The notes under the pieces are model-generated. The model saw nothing but the letters and a program-made list of their open reading frames with translations, was not told the DNA's origin and did no database searches. A stretch of DNA of 64,000 bases from Hyphomicrobiales bacterium (GTDB lineage: Bacteria; Pseudomonadota; Alphaproteobacteria; Rhizobiales; Rhizobiaceae): positions 181,723 through 245,722 of the forward strand of contig UCHD01000004.1 of NCBI GenBank assembly GCA_900472175.1, given 5' to 3'. A program made the position numbers and the translations under genes. Shown here piece after piece: positions 7,773 to 17,061 of the stretch (positions within the stretch are counted from its first letter, which is position 1; every line of letters starts with the position of its first letter).

Positions 7773-10244
7773 TCACACCTTCTCTACAAACCCGTCGAGC
7801 ACCCGCTTCTGTCCGGCCCGGTCAAAATCGATCGTCAGCTTGTTGCCTTCGATCGAGGCAATATTCCCGTTGCCGAACTTGATATGAAACACGCGGTCGC
7901 CGACCGAAAATTTCGAGGGTTCGTCGACCTTGGACTTGGCGATCAGTTCGCCATCGATGGTGCGGGCCTTGGGGCCTGATTCACCGTAGCCGATGCGATC
8001 GATCGAGACACCGGAACGGTTGCCCCAGTTGTCGCGGGTGGCGTCGGTCTTGTTGGCCTGGGCGCGTTTCCAGCCGGGGGTGGAGTAGGTGTTGGCGAAC
8101 GGCTCCTGCTTGTCGAAGCGCGACTGGCCGTAGCCGCCGCGATTGTAGCCGCCGTAGGACTGTTCGGCTTCAGAGACTTCGACATGGGCGGTCGGCAGTT
8201 CGTCGAGGAAGCGCGAGGGCAGGGTGGATTGCCACAGGCCGTGGATGCGGCGATTGGAGACGAACCAGATATGGCAGCGGCGTTTTGCCCGCGTCAGGCC
8301 GACATAGGCAAGGCGGCGTTCCTCCTCGAGGCCGGAACGGCCACCTTCGTCGAGCGCGCGCTGGTGCGGAAACAGGCCTTCCTCCCAGCCGGGCAGGAAG
8401 ACAGTCTCGAATTCCAGCCCCTTGGCCGAATGCAGCGTCATGATCGAGACGGCGTCGAGTTCGGCATTCTGTTCGACATCCATCACCAGCGCGATGTGCT
8501 CGAGGAAGCCGCGCATGCTCTCGAACGCTTCCATCGAACGGATCAGTTCCTTCAGGTTTTCCAACCGTCCGGGCGCCTCGGCCGACTTGTCGTTTTTCCA
8601 CATGTCCGTATAGCCGGACTCTTCGAGGATGGTCTCGGCAAGCTCGGTATGTGGCGTATTTTCCAGGAGACCCTGCCAGCGCTGGAACATCGACACGACG
8701 TCGAACAGCGACTTGCGGGGTTTCGGCTTCATCTCATCGGTTTCGATGATATCAGCCGCGGCCGCCAGCATCGGGATATCACGCTTGCGGGCATAATCGT
8801 GCAGGGCGCGCACCGTGGTGTCGCCAAGGCCGCGCTTGGGGGTGTTGACGATGCGCTCGAAGGCAAGATCGTCGGCCGGTTGGCAGACAAGGCGGAAATA
8901 GGCCAGCGCATCGCGGATTTCGAGGCGTTCATAGAAGCGCGGGCCGCCGATGACGCGGTAATTCAGGCCGAGCGTGACGAACCGGTCTTCGAACTCGCGC
9001 ATCTGGAAAGAGGCGCGCACTAGGATGGCCATGTTGTTGAGCGGGTGCTTGGTGCGCTGGAGCTGTTCGATCTCCTCGCCGACGGCGCGGGCTTCCTCTT
9101 CGGAATCCCAGGCGGCGTGGACCTGCACCTTGTCGTCGTTGGGATCGACGCGGTCGGTGAACAGCGTCTTGCCGAGACGGCCTTCATTATGGGCGATCAG
9201 ATGGCCGGCGGCACCGAGAATATGTTCGGTGGAACGATAGTTGCGCTCGAGCTTGATCACCTTGGCGCCCGGAAAATCCTTCTCGAAGCGCAGGATGTTG
9301 TCGACCTCGGCACCGCGCCAGCCATAAATCGACTGGTCGTCGTCACCAACGCAGCAGACGTTCTGCGGCACGCCCTTCGGCCGCTGGGCGAGCAGCCTCA
9401 GCCACATATACTGGGCGGTGTTGGTATCCTGGTATTCGTCGACGAGGATATAGCGGAACTTGTCGTGATATTCGCGCAAGACATCCGGATTGAGGCGGAA
9501 CATGCGGATCGGGTGCAGCAAGAGATCGCCGAAATCGCAGGCATTCAGCGTCATCAGGCGGGCCTGATAGGCGGCGTAGAGTTCGCGGCCCTTGCCATTG
9601 GCAAACGAGCGGGCGTCGCCTTCGGGAATTTCGGCAGGGCCAAGGCCCTTGTTCTTCCAGCCGTCGATCATCTGGGCGAACTGTTTTGCCGGCCAGCGCT
9701 TGTCGTCAATGCCATCGGCCTGGATCAACTGTTTGACCAGCCGTACGACGTCATCGGTATCGAGGATGGTGAAGGAGGATTTCAGGCCGACCAGTTCGGC
9801 ATGGCGGCGCAGGAGCTTGACGCCGATCGAGTGGAACGTGCCCATCCACGGCATGCCTTCGACGGCGCCACCGACGAGAACGCCGACACGCTCCTTCATC
9901 TCGCGGGCGGCCTTGTTGGTGAAGGTCACGGCGAGGATCTGAGAGGGGAAAGCGCGGCCTGAGGCGAGGATATGGGCGATGCGGGTGGTAAGCACGCGGG
10001 TCTTGCCGGTGCCCGCACCAGCTAGCACCAAAACCGGGCCATCCAGCGTTTCCACCGCCTCGCGCTGTTCCGGGTTGAGACCGGAAAGATAGTCCGGTGC
10101 ACGATGCTGGTCACGGGCGGCCATGGCGCGCGCGGCGATGCCGCCGGACGGCGCTGGTGGTGCCGGCTGCGGGCTCACGCCACGCTGCGGGCGCGGCGCC
10201 GGTTCCTCATCGAAGAAGGGAATATCGTCAAAACCATTGCTCAT
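7773..10244 (-). CDS. uvrD: ATP-dependent DNA helicase UvrD/PcrA
   Basis: 823 residues from ATG at 10244; a TTG three codons upstream is possible. This is a superfamily 1A 3'-5' helicase for nucleotide excision and mismatch repair. The Walker A motif AGAGTGKT is near residue 76, motif II is YILVDEYQDTNTAQ, and CCVGDDDQSIYGWRGA, NYRSTEHIL, TLHSAKGLEFE and RRLAYVGLTRAK motifs follow in canonical order. A disordered N-terminal extension of about 50 Pro/Arg-rich residues precedes the helicase core. The C-terminal about 60 residues form the small SH3-like RNA-polymerase-interaction tail (VGDRVFHIKFGNGNIASIEG). Monocistronic. Confidence 0.96.
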   Translation of the reverse strand: MSNGFDDIPFFDEEPAPRPQRGVSPQPAPPAPSGGIAARAMAARDQHRAPDYLSGLNPEQREAVETLDGPVLVLAGAGTGKTRVLTTRIAHILASGRAFPSQILAVTFTNKAAREMKERVGVLVGGAVEGMPWMGTFHSIGVKLLRRHAELVGLKSSFTILDTDDVVRLVKQLIQADGIDDKRWPAKQFAQMIDGWKNKGLGPAEIPEGDARSFANGKGRELYAAYQARLMTLNACDFGDLLLHPIRMFRLNPDVLREYHDKFRYILVDEYQDTNTAQYMWLRLLAQRPKGVPQNVCCVGDDDQSIYGWRGAEVDNILRFEKDFPGAKVIKLERNYRSTEHILGAAGHLIAHNEGRLGKTLFTDRVDPNDDKVQVHAAWDSEEEARAVGEEIEQLQRTKHPLNNMAILVRASFQMREFEDRFVTLGLNYRVIGGPRFYERLEIRDALAYFRLVCQPADDLAFERIVNTPKRGLGDTTVRALHDYARKRDIPMLAAAADIIETDEMKPKPRKSLFDVVSMFQRWQGLLENTPHTELAETILEESGYTDMWKNDKSAEAPGRLENLKELIRSMEAFESMRGFLEHIALVMDVEQNAELDAVSIMTLHSAKGLEFETVFLPGWEEGLFPHQRALDEGGRSGLEEERRLAYVGLTRAKRRCHIWFVSNRRIHGLWQSTLPSRFLDELPTAHVEVSEAEQSYGGYNRGGYGQSRFDKQEPFANTYSTPGWKRAQANKTDATRDNWGNRSGVSIDRIGYGESGPKARTIDGELIAKSKVDEPSKFSVGDRVFHIKFGNGNIASIEGNKLTIDFDRAGQKRVLDGFVEKV

Positions 10245-10347
10245 GCGGCTCAATGTAGTGATTCGGAGCCGAAAGGCCAGAATTCCGTTCTGCTTTTATT
10301 CCAGAATGTCCAGCTTGCCTGTGGAGACAACCGCTTTTTGGCCGCGA

Positions 10348-10758
10348 TCAGGGCTGATGATCGGCATTGAAGACGTCATCGACGGGGAGCTGCAGGGCCG
10401 TCGCCAGTTGGTTGGTCTTGGCGGCCAGAGCAATGACACGCAGCAGATCGGCGTGCTGTTCGGCCGTCATGCCCTTGGCTTTGGCGGCTGCCGTATGCGA
10501 ATGGGCGCAGTAGCCGCAGCCATTGGTGACGGACACGGCGATGTAGAGCATTTCCTTGGTCAGCGGATCGAGCGCAGACGGCGTTGCCATCACCGCTTTG
10601 ACCTCGGCCCAGGTGTTTTCGAGCAGATCGGCGTCGAAGGCGAGATAGTGCCACATATTGTTGATGAAGTCGGATTTTCGGGTGGTGCGGATGTCGTCGA
10701 AGACGGCTTTGACGCGGGGATTGGACTCCGGGTCCTGGTGTTTCGCAATGGTGCTCAT
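10348..10758 (-). CDS. AhpD-like carboxymuconolactone decarboxylase family protein
   Basis: 136 residues. The internal ATG at 10758 (MSTIAKHQ) is chosen over upstream starts because GGAGGA lies 5 nt ahead of it. The AhpD-type redox motif CGYCAHSH (CxxC followed by His) is intact near residue 90, and the all-helical fold of the family fits the length. Such proteins act as peroxidase-linked thiol reductants or as unexplained redox enzymes, and no peroxiredoxin gene is adjacent. It is divergent from the RND operon, about 210 bp away. Confidence 0.88.
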   Translation of the reverse strand: MSTIAKHQDPESNPRVKAVFDDIRTTRKSDFINNMWHYLAFDADLLENTWAEVKAVMATPSALDPLTKEMLYIAVSVTNGCGYCAHSHTAAAKAKGMTAEQHADLLRVIALAAKTNQLATALQLPVDDVFNADHQP

Positions 10759-10969
10759 GGGGTTCCTCCGATTGCCAGAGGCTAGAGCCGCAAAGGCGGC
10801 GTGTCGAGCGCCGGCAAAGGCTTGAAGAGCCGAAAAAGGGCTTTTGTTACAATTGCGTAATGATGGCATTCTGGCATTGCCTGCAGTGCAGCAAAAAGGG
10901 ATAGTTGCCGCAATAACGGGGTTCGTGCGCCAGTGTGGCCGAAACCTGCTTAATCAATTGGAGTTTTGC

Positions 10970-12190
10970 ATGCGGCTTTGGAAGCAGCTTTTGATCTGCC
11001 TGGTCATTCTTGTCGGCGGCCTTGGCGTCTGGGTTCGCTTCGTACCGGCTGCCGCCACGATGCTGGCCAAGGTTGGCGTGCCTGAACAGCTGCTTTCCTA
11101 TGTTGCCAAACCCGCCGATGCCGTCAAAGCAGGCGAGGGCCAGGGGGCGCGCGGGCAGGGGCAAGGCGGCCGGGGACAGGGCGGCGGTGCGCCGCTCGTC
11201 GTCACGCAGCCGGCCGATACAGCCGTCGTCAACGACCGGCTGAATGCCATCGGCAGCGGCGAGGCCATCCTGTCAGTCAGCGTCACGCCGCTTGCGACCG
11301 GCAACCTGACCGAAATTCTGGTGAAGTCCGGCGACCGCATCGAAAAGGGACAGGTTATTGCCAAGCTCGACAGCGACGAGCAGAAGATTGCCGCTGCCCA
11401 GGCCAAGGTCGCGCTGGACAGCGCCCGGGAAAAGGTCGAGCGCAACCGCAAGCTCGGCAATGCCGTCTCTGTTGCCATCCTGCGCGAAGCCGAATTTGCC
11501 ATGCAGGCAGCCGAACTGGCGCTGCAGACGGCTGAGCTCGATTTGAAGCGCCGCGATATCGCGGCCCCCTCGGGCGGCATCGTCGGCATCATCACAGCCC
11601 ATCCCGGAGACTATGTCACCACCTCGACATCGATTGCCGTGGTCGATGACCGCTCGCAGATCCTCGTCGATTTCTGGGTGCCGGAGCGGTTTTCCACCAA
11701 GGTCTCGGTCGGCCAGGATGTTTCCGCAAACGCCATCGCGCAGCCGACCTCGGAGCTTTCCGGCGTCATCGACGCCATCGACAACCGTGTCGACCAGGCG
11801 AGCCGGACGCTGAGGGTGCGGGCACGGATCGACAATCCCGACGACACGCTGCGGGCGGGCATGTCATTTTCCGTTTCCGTCCGCTTCCCCGGCGATACCT
11901 ATCCGACAGTCAATCCGCTGGCGATTCAGTGGAGTGCCGATGGATCGTTCGTCTGGCGCGTCGAGGCGGAAAAATCGCGCCGCGTTCCGGTGAAGATCAT
12001 CCAGCGCAATTCCGACAAGGTGCTGGTCGATGCCGAGCTTGCCAAGGGCGATGCCGTGGCGATCGAAGGCGTGCAGCGCCTGCGCGACGGCGGGACGGTC
12101 CGCATCGCCACCGAGCCGGGCAAAGAAAGGCAGAAGCCGCAGCCGGATAACCAGGAACAGAAGGTCTCCGAGGCGGAGGCCGCGAAATGA
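10970..12190 (+). CDS. RND efflux periplasmic adaptor (membrane fusion protein)
   Basis: 406 residues from ATG at 10970, which is preceded by TTGGAG. Residues 6-24 are an uncleaved or lipid-less membrane anchor. A Gly/Gln/Arg low-complexity linker (about 55-75) leads into a lipoyl/barrel-sandwich half (VTPLATGNLTEILVKSGD...KGQVIAKLD), a short alpha-hairpin (about 135-190) and the beta-barrel domain (VDFWVPERFSTKVSVGQ). It bridges the inner-membrane pump encoded next to an outer-membrane channel. The start of the permease overlaps its stop by 4 nt (ATGA), indicating translational coupling. Substrate unknown. Confidence 0.93.
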   Translation: MRLWKQLLICLVILVGGLGVWVRFVPAAATMLAKVGVPEQLLSYVAKPADAVKAGEGQGARGQGQGGRGQGGGAPLVVTQPADTAVVNDRLNAIGSGEAILSVSVTPLATGNLTEILVKSGDRIEKGQVIAKLDSDEQKIAAAQAKVALDSAREKVERNRKLGNAVSVAILREAEFAMQAAELALQTAELDLKRRDIAAPSGGIVGIITAHPGDYVTTSTSIAVVDDRSQILVDFWVPERFSTKVSVGQDVSANAIAQPTSELSGVIDAIDNRVDQASRTLRVRARIDNPDDTLRAGMSFSVSVRFPGDTYPTVNPLAIQWSADGSFVWRVEAEKSRRVPVKIIQRNSDKVLVDAELAKGDAVAIEGVQRLRDGGTVRIATEPGKERQKPQPDNQEQKVSEAEAAK

Positions 12191-15100
12191 GCGGCGGCTC
12201 CGGGCATCACGGCGCTGATCACAAGGGGGCGGGCCGTACAGCCGGTTTTACCGCGCTTTTCATCCGCCGGCCGATTTTTGCGCTTGTCGTCAACACGCTG
12301 ATCATCGTTGCCGGGCTTGCGGCGCTGAACGGCATCGAAATTCGCGAGCTGCCGCAGGTCGATCAGCCGGTGGTTTCGGTCAACACCCAGTTTGACGGCG
12401 CGTCCCCGGAAACGGTGGACCGTGAGCTGACGTCGGTGATCGAGGGGGCGGTTTCGCGGGTGCAGGGCATCAAGGATATTTCCTCGACCTCGCAATATGC
12501 CCAGAGCCGCGTCACGCTGCAATTTTCCGACACCACAGATATCGGCCAGGCGTCGAACGATATCCGTGATGCACTGGGGCGGGTGAGCAACCAGCTGCCC
12601 GACGATGCCGACGAGCCGCGCATCGTCAAAGCCGATGCCGACAGCCAGCCGATCATGCGCCTGGCGCTGACATCAGACACGCTGTCGATGGAAGATCTGA
12701 CACTTCTGGCCGAAAACGAGATCACCGACCGGCTTGCGGCCGTCGAGGGCGTTGCCGACGTGCAGATCAATGGCGATCAGGAGAAGATTTTCCGCATCGA
12801 CATCAATCAATCGAAGCTGGCCAGCCGCGGCCTGACCGTTGCCAATCTGCGCTCGAGCCTGGCCAGCGCGTCGCTTGACGTACCGGCGGGGTCTTTGACC
12901 AGCGCCAACCAGGATATTTCGGTACGCGCCACCGCCGACCTGCAGACGCCGGAGCAGTTCGAAAACCTCATCCTCGGCAACAATGTCCGGCTGGGGGATA
13001 TCGCCACCGTGACGCTCGGTCCGGATATCGGCACGTCGTCGCTGCGTTCGGACGGCCGTCAGGGCATTGGCCTTGGCATCATCCGGCAGGCGCAGTCGAA
13101 TACGCTTGATATTTCCGAGGGCGTGAAGAAGGCGGTGACGACCATCGCCGAAATCCTGCCGAAGGGAACGCAGCTAAAAGTGACCAGCGATGACGCGGTG
13201 TTCATCGAAGGCGCGATCCATGAGGTCGAGATCGCGCTGGTCGCCTCGGTGATCATCGTGACTTTGGTGATCTACATGTTCCTGCTCGACTGGCGGGCAA
13301 CGCTGATCCCGACGCTGACCATGCCGATCGCGCTGATCGGCACCTGTGCGGCGATCTATCTCGCCGGTTTCTCGATCAACATCCTGACGCTTCTCGCCAT
13401 CGTTCTGGCAACGGGTCTGGTGGTGGACGACGCGATCGTGGTGCTCGAAAACATCGTGCGACGGCGCGGCGAGGGCATGGGGCCGCGGGCTGCCGCCGTG
13501 CTCGGTACGCTCGAAGTGTTTTTTGCCGTCATCGCCACCACGGCGACGCTTGCCGCTGTGTTCGTGCCATTGTCGTTCCTGCCGGGGCAGACCGGCGGGC
13601 TGTTCCGCGAGTTCGGTTTCGTGCTCGCCTTTGCCATTCTCCTCTCCGCTTTCGTGTCGTTGACGCTTTGCCCGATGCTGGCGTCGCGGATGCTGAAGCC
13701 CCATAGCGAAAACCATGGCCATACCGGTGTCATGGGCAAGATCGGTGCGTTCGCGGCTGCATTTTACAAGAGGACGCTTCGCGCCTGTCTCAATTCGCCG
13801 CTGATCGTCTTCATGGTGGCCATCATGGTGACGGCGGCCGGTGCCGGCGCCTTCACGCTGCTGAAATCCGAGCTGACGCCGACCGAGGACCGCTCGCGCA
13901 TTATGGTGCGGATCCAGGCGCCGCAGGGCGTGTCGCTGGAATATACCCAGGCCCAGATGCGCCGGGTCGAGGAAGGCCTGAAGCCGCTGGTCGACAATGG
14001 CGAGATTGCCAATGTCTTTTCCGTGTCCGGCCAGGGCGGGTCGGTCAATACAGGCTTCATGGTGCTGACGCTCGCCCCTTGGGGTGACCGCGACCGCACA
14101 CAGCAGCAGATTTCGGCCGATATCACCAAGATAACCGCGAATATTCCCTCGATCCGCGCCTTCCCGATCCAGCCGAACAGCCTTGGCATTCGCGGTGCGG
14201 GTAACGGTCTGCAGGTGGCGCTGGTTGGAAACGACTATGCGAAACTTGGCGATGCCGCCTCGAAGCTGGTGCGGCAGATGGAAGACAGCGGCCGTTTCGA
14301 AAACGTGCGGTTGAACTATGAGGCCAACCAGGCGCAATTGTCCGTGACGATCGACCGCGAACGGGCGTCCGATCTCGGCATCGATATTGTCGGTCTGTCA
14401 TCGGCGCTGCAGGCCATGCTTGATGGCAACAGCGTGCTCGATGTCTATGTCGATGGCGAATCCTATCCGGTCAAACTGTTGTCGACGACCAATCCGGTCA
14501 ACGATCCGACCGACCTGCAAAACATCTTCCTGAAGACTGGCGATGGCAAGATCGTGCCGATGTCAACCATTGCGACGGTTGAGGAAAAAGCCGTTGCGCC
14601 TCAATTGTCGCGTGAGCAGCAGCTTCGTTCCGTATCGCTGTCGGCAGGGCTGACCTCCGGCATCGCGCTTGGCGATGCGCTGACCATGGTCGAGCAGATG
14701 GCCGAACCGCTTTTGCCGCCGGGCTCGCGTGTCGTGCCGCTGGCGGAAGCTGCGACCCTGGACGAGAATGCCAACGGCATGTTTGTGACCTTCGGGTTTG
14801 CGCTCGTCATCATCTTCCTGGTTCTGGCTGCGCAGTTCGAAAGCCTGATCAGCGGACTGATCATCATGTCGACCGTGCCGCTGGGTCTTGCCTGCGCCGT
14901 GTTTGCCATGCTGCTGACCGGCAATACGCTCAACATCTACAGCCAGATCGGGTTGGTACTGCTTGTCGGCATCATGGCCAAGAACGGCATCCTGATCGTG
15001 GAATTCGCCAACCAGCTGCGCGACCGGGGTGAAGACCTGCGCTCGGCCATCGAGAATGCGGCCAATATCCGGCTGCGGCCGGTGATGATGACGATGATCG

Positions 15101-15342
15101 CCACCATCGTTGGCGCCGTGCCGCTGGTGCTGGCTAGCGGTGCCGGAGCCGAAGCCCGTATCGCCCTTGGCTGGGTGCTGGTCGGCGGCCTCGGGCTTGC
15201 AACCGTCGTGACGCTCTATCTGACGCCGGTCGCCTATCTGGTCATTGCCCGCTTTACCAAGCCGCATGTCGACGAAGAGCGCCGGCTGCAGACCGAGATG
15301 CAGCATGCCGAGGCGATGCAGTTGGCGCAGGCCGCCGAATAA
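12187..15342 (+). CDS. RND multidrug efflux permease (AcrB/MdtB type)
   Basis: 1051 residues, the usual length of HAE-1 RND pumps. It has N-terminal FIRRPIFALVVN, two repeats each of one helix, a large periplasmic loop and five to six helices, and the TM4 proton-relay aspartates in GLVVDDAIVVLENI. The second half has the conserved GIMAKNGILIVEFANQLRDRG stretch. It drives proton-coupled export of hydrophobic compounds together with the adaptor upstream. No TolC-like channel gene or local repressor is present here, so it presumably uses a channel encoded elsewhere. A GC-rich dyad (about 15348-15375) follows the stop but lacks a T-run. Confidence 0.96.
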   Translation: MSGGSGHHGADHKGAGRTAGFTALFIRRPIFALVVNTLIIVAGLAALNGIEIRELPQVDQPVVSVNTQFDGASPETVDRELTSVIEGAVSRVQGIKDISSTSQYAQSRVTLQFSDTTDIGQASNDIRDALGRVSNQLPDDADEPRIVKADADSQPIMRLALTSDTLSMEDLTLLAENEITDRLAAVEGVADVQINGDQEKIFRIDINQSKLASRGLTVANLRSSLASASLDVPAGSLTSANQDISVRATADLQTPEQFENLILGNNVRLGDIATVTLGPDIGTSSLRSDGRQGIGLGIIRQAQSNTLDISEGVKKAVTTIAEILPKGTQLKVTSDDAVFIEGAIHEVEIALVASVIIVTLVIYMFLLDWRATLIPTLTMPIALIGTCAAIYLAGFSINILTLLAIVLATGLVVDDAIVVLENIVRRRGEGMGPRAAAVLGTLEVFFAVIATTATLAAVFVPLSFLPGQTGGLFREFGFVLAFAILLSAFVSLTLCPMLASRMLKPHSENHGHTGVMGKIGAFAAAFYKRTLRACLNSPLIVFMVAIMVTAAGAGAFTLLKSELTPTEDRSRIMVRIQAPQGVSLEYTQAQMRRVEEGLKPLVDNGEIANVFSVSGQGGSVNTGFMVLTLAPWGDRDRTQQQISADITKITANIPSIRAFPIQPNSLGIRGAGNGLQVALVGNDYAKLGDAASKLVRQMEDSGRFENVRLNYEANQAQLSVTIDRERASDLGIDIVGLSSALQAMLDGNSVLDVYVDGESYPVKLLSTTNPVNDPTDLQNIFLKTGDGKIVPMSTIATVEEKAVAPQLSREQQLRSVSLSAGLTSGIALGDALTMVEQMAEPLLPPGSRVVPLAEAATLDENANGMFVTFGFALVIIFLVLAAQFESLISGLIIMSTVPLGLACAVFAMLLTGNTLNIYSQIGLVLLVGIMAKNGILIVEFANQLRDRGEDLRSAIENAANIRLRPVMMTMIATIVGAVPLVLASGAGAEARIALGWVLVGGLGLATVVTLYLTPVAYLVIARFTKPHVDEERRLQTEMQHAEAMQLAQAAE

Positions 15343-15569
15343 TCAGACCGGCGGCGACAACGCGCCGCCGCCGGGCACCTTCTTCTCCTCCAGACGTCCG
15401 CTCACAGGCTATTTTTCCCTGTGTCCGGACGGTCTCACTTTGTCGCAATTCTTTGCTAAACCCATCACTTGCCGGATGAGGTTCTGGACAAAGTGATTCC
15501 GATTTGCACAGTAGAGCGTTGAAATCTAAGAATTTCCGCTGCATTGAGCGGAAGGTTCGGGGGAGAGGC

Positions 15570-16979
15570 ATGGCACTGAAGGCGATCAAGGCGGGTATCC
15601 GCAACGAAACCGGTATTGAAGCAGCGTCAAAGCTGATGCGGTCGCGGTTCGGCGACCGATTCCAGACCGGGCAAGCCATTCGCGCCCAGCACGCCCATAC
15701 CACGACCTATATTCCGGCGCAGCTGCCCGACGGCGTGGTGTTTCCGGAGAGTTCGCAAGAGGTTGAAGAGATCGTCGCCATCGCTAGCGAGCACGGCGCC
15801 CCGTTGATCGCCTTCGGCACCGGCTCGTCGCTGGAAGGCCATATCAATGCACCGCATGGCGGCATCAGTGTCGATATGAGCCGCATGGACAAGGTGCTCG
15901 AGATCAATGCCAGCGATTTCGACTGTACGGTCCAGCCGGGGATCACGCGGGAAGCGCTGAACGTCAATCTGCGCGACACCGGCCTGTTCTTTCCTATCGA
16001 TCCCGGTGCCAACGCCTCGATCGGCGGCATGGCATCGACGCGCGCTTCGGGCACCAATGCGGTGCGCTACGGCACGATGAAGGACAATGTACTGGCGGTG
16101 ACTGCGGTTACCGCAGGCGGCAAGGCAATCCGCACCGCACACCGCGCCAAAAAGTCGTCGGCCGGTTATGATCTCACCCGCCTGTTCGTCGGTGCCGAGG
16201 GAACACTTGGCATTCTCACGTCGATCACGCTGAAACTGCAGGGTATCCCCGAACTGATTGCAGGCGGCGTCTGCTCGTTTCCCTCGGTTGGCGATGCCTG
16301 CAACACGGTCATCCTGACCATCCAGTCGGGTATTCCAGTCGCCCGCATCGAACTGCTCGACGCCCTGCAGATGAAGGCGAGCAATGCCTATTCAGGCCTG
16401 ACATTTCCCGAAGCGCCGACATTGTTCGTAGAGTTTCACGGAAACGCCGAAAGTGTCGCGCTGCAATCGAAGCAGTTTGCCGAAATTGCCGCTGAATTCG
16501 GTAGTTCGCAATTTCAGTGGACCGCCAATACCGAGGAGCGCAATGCGCTTTGGAAGGCGCGGCACAATGCCTATTGGGCGCAGAAGAGCCTTGCTCCGGG
16601 TCTGGCTATCCTGTCCACCGATGTCTGTGTGCCGATTTCCCGGCTTGCCGATTGCGTCGAGGCAACCCACGAGGACATTGCCGCACATGGACTGATCGCC
16701 CCGATCGTCGGTCATGCGGGCGACGGCAATTTTCATGTCGGGCTGCTGTTCGACGACAAGGATGATGCCGATATCGCCAAGGCGGAGGCTTTTGTCGCAC
16801 GGTTGAATGCGCGGGCGCTGGCGATGGACGGCACCTGCACCGGCGAACATGGGATCGGCCAGGGCAAGATGCCGTTTCTTGAAGATGAGCTTGGTGATGC
16901 GCTCGATCTGATGCGGCAGGTCAAGCGGGCGCTCGATCCGGGCAACATCTTCAATCCCGGCAAGATTTTTGCCATGTGA
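15570..16979 (+). CDS. FAD-linked oxidase (D-lactate dehydrogenase/glycolate oxidase GlcD family)
   Basis: 469 residues from ATG at 15570, 3-4 nt after GGGGGAGAGG; longer frames upstream lack this signal. Residues about 35-210 are a PCMH-type FAD-binding domain (PLIAFGTGSSLEGH, DPGANASIGGMASTRASGTNAVRYG). The C-terminal half is the FAD-linked oxidase C domain with VGHAGDGNFHVG and GTCTGEHGIGQGK, the metal-binding region of D-2-hydroxyacid dehydrogenases. It most likely oxidises D-lactate or another D-2-hydroxy acid and passes electrons to cytochrome c or quinone. It lacks the GlcE/GlcF partners of glycolate oxidase, which favours a single-subunit D-lactate dehydrogenase (cytochrome). Confidence 0.9.
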   Translation: MALKAIKAGIRNETGIEAASKLMRSRFGDRFQTGQAIRAQHAHTTTYIPAQLPDGVVFPESSQEVEEIVAIASEHGAPLIAFGTGSSLEGHINAPHGGISVDMSRMDKVLEINASDFDCTVQPGITREALNVNLRDTGLFFPIDPGANASIGGMASTRASGTNAVRYGTMKDNVLAVTAVTAGGKAIRTAHRAKKSSAGYDLTRLFVGAEGTLGILTSITLKLQGIPELIAGGVCSFPSVGDACNTVILTIQSGIPVARIELLDALQMKASNAYSGLTFPEAPTLFVEFHGNAESVALQSKQFAEIAAEFGSSQFQWTANTEERNALWKARHNAYWAQKSLAPGLAILSTDVCVPISRLADCVEATHEDIAAHGLIAPIVGHAGDGNFHVGLLFDDKDDADIAKAEAFVARLNARALAMDGTCTGEHGIGQGKMPFLEDELGDALDLMRQVKRALDPGNIFNPGKIFAM

Positions 16980-17061
16980 AAACGCTGAACGGGTGTTAAG
17001 GAGTGATAGACGCCGCCAGGAGCACTCTCCTGCGCGGTTAAAAGGATAGGGCTTTCAACTG

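Noticed and set aside
13174-14337. Long minus-strand open frame (387 codons) within the RND permease gene
   Set aside because: It is antisense to a clear pump gene; the translation is His/Arg/Gln-rich without family features, typical of a GC-rich shadow frame.
15348-15375. GC-rich dyad after the RND permease as a terminator
   Set aside because: Stem is present but no T-run follows on either strand, so I did not call a terminator.
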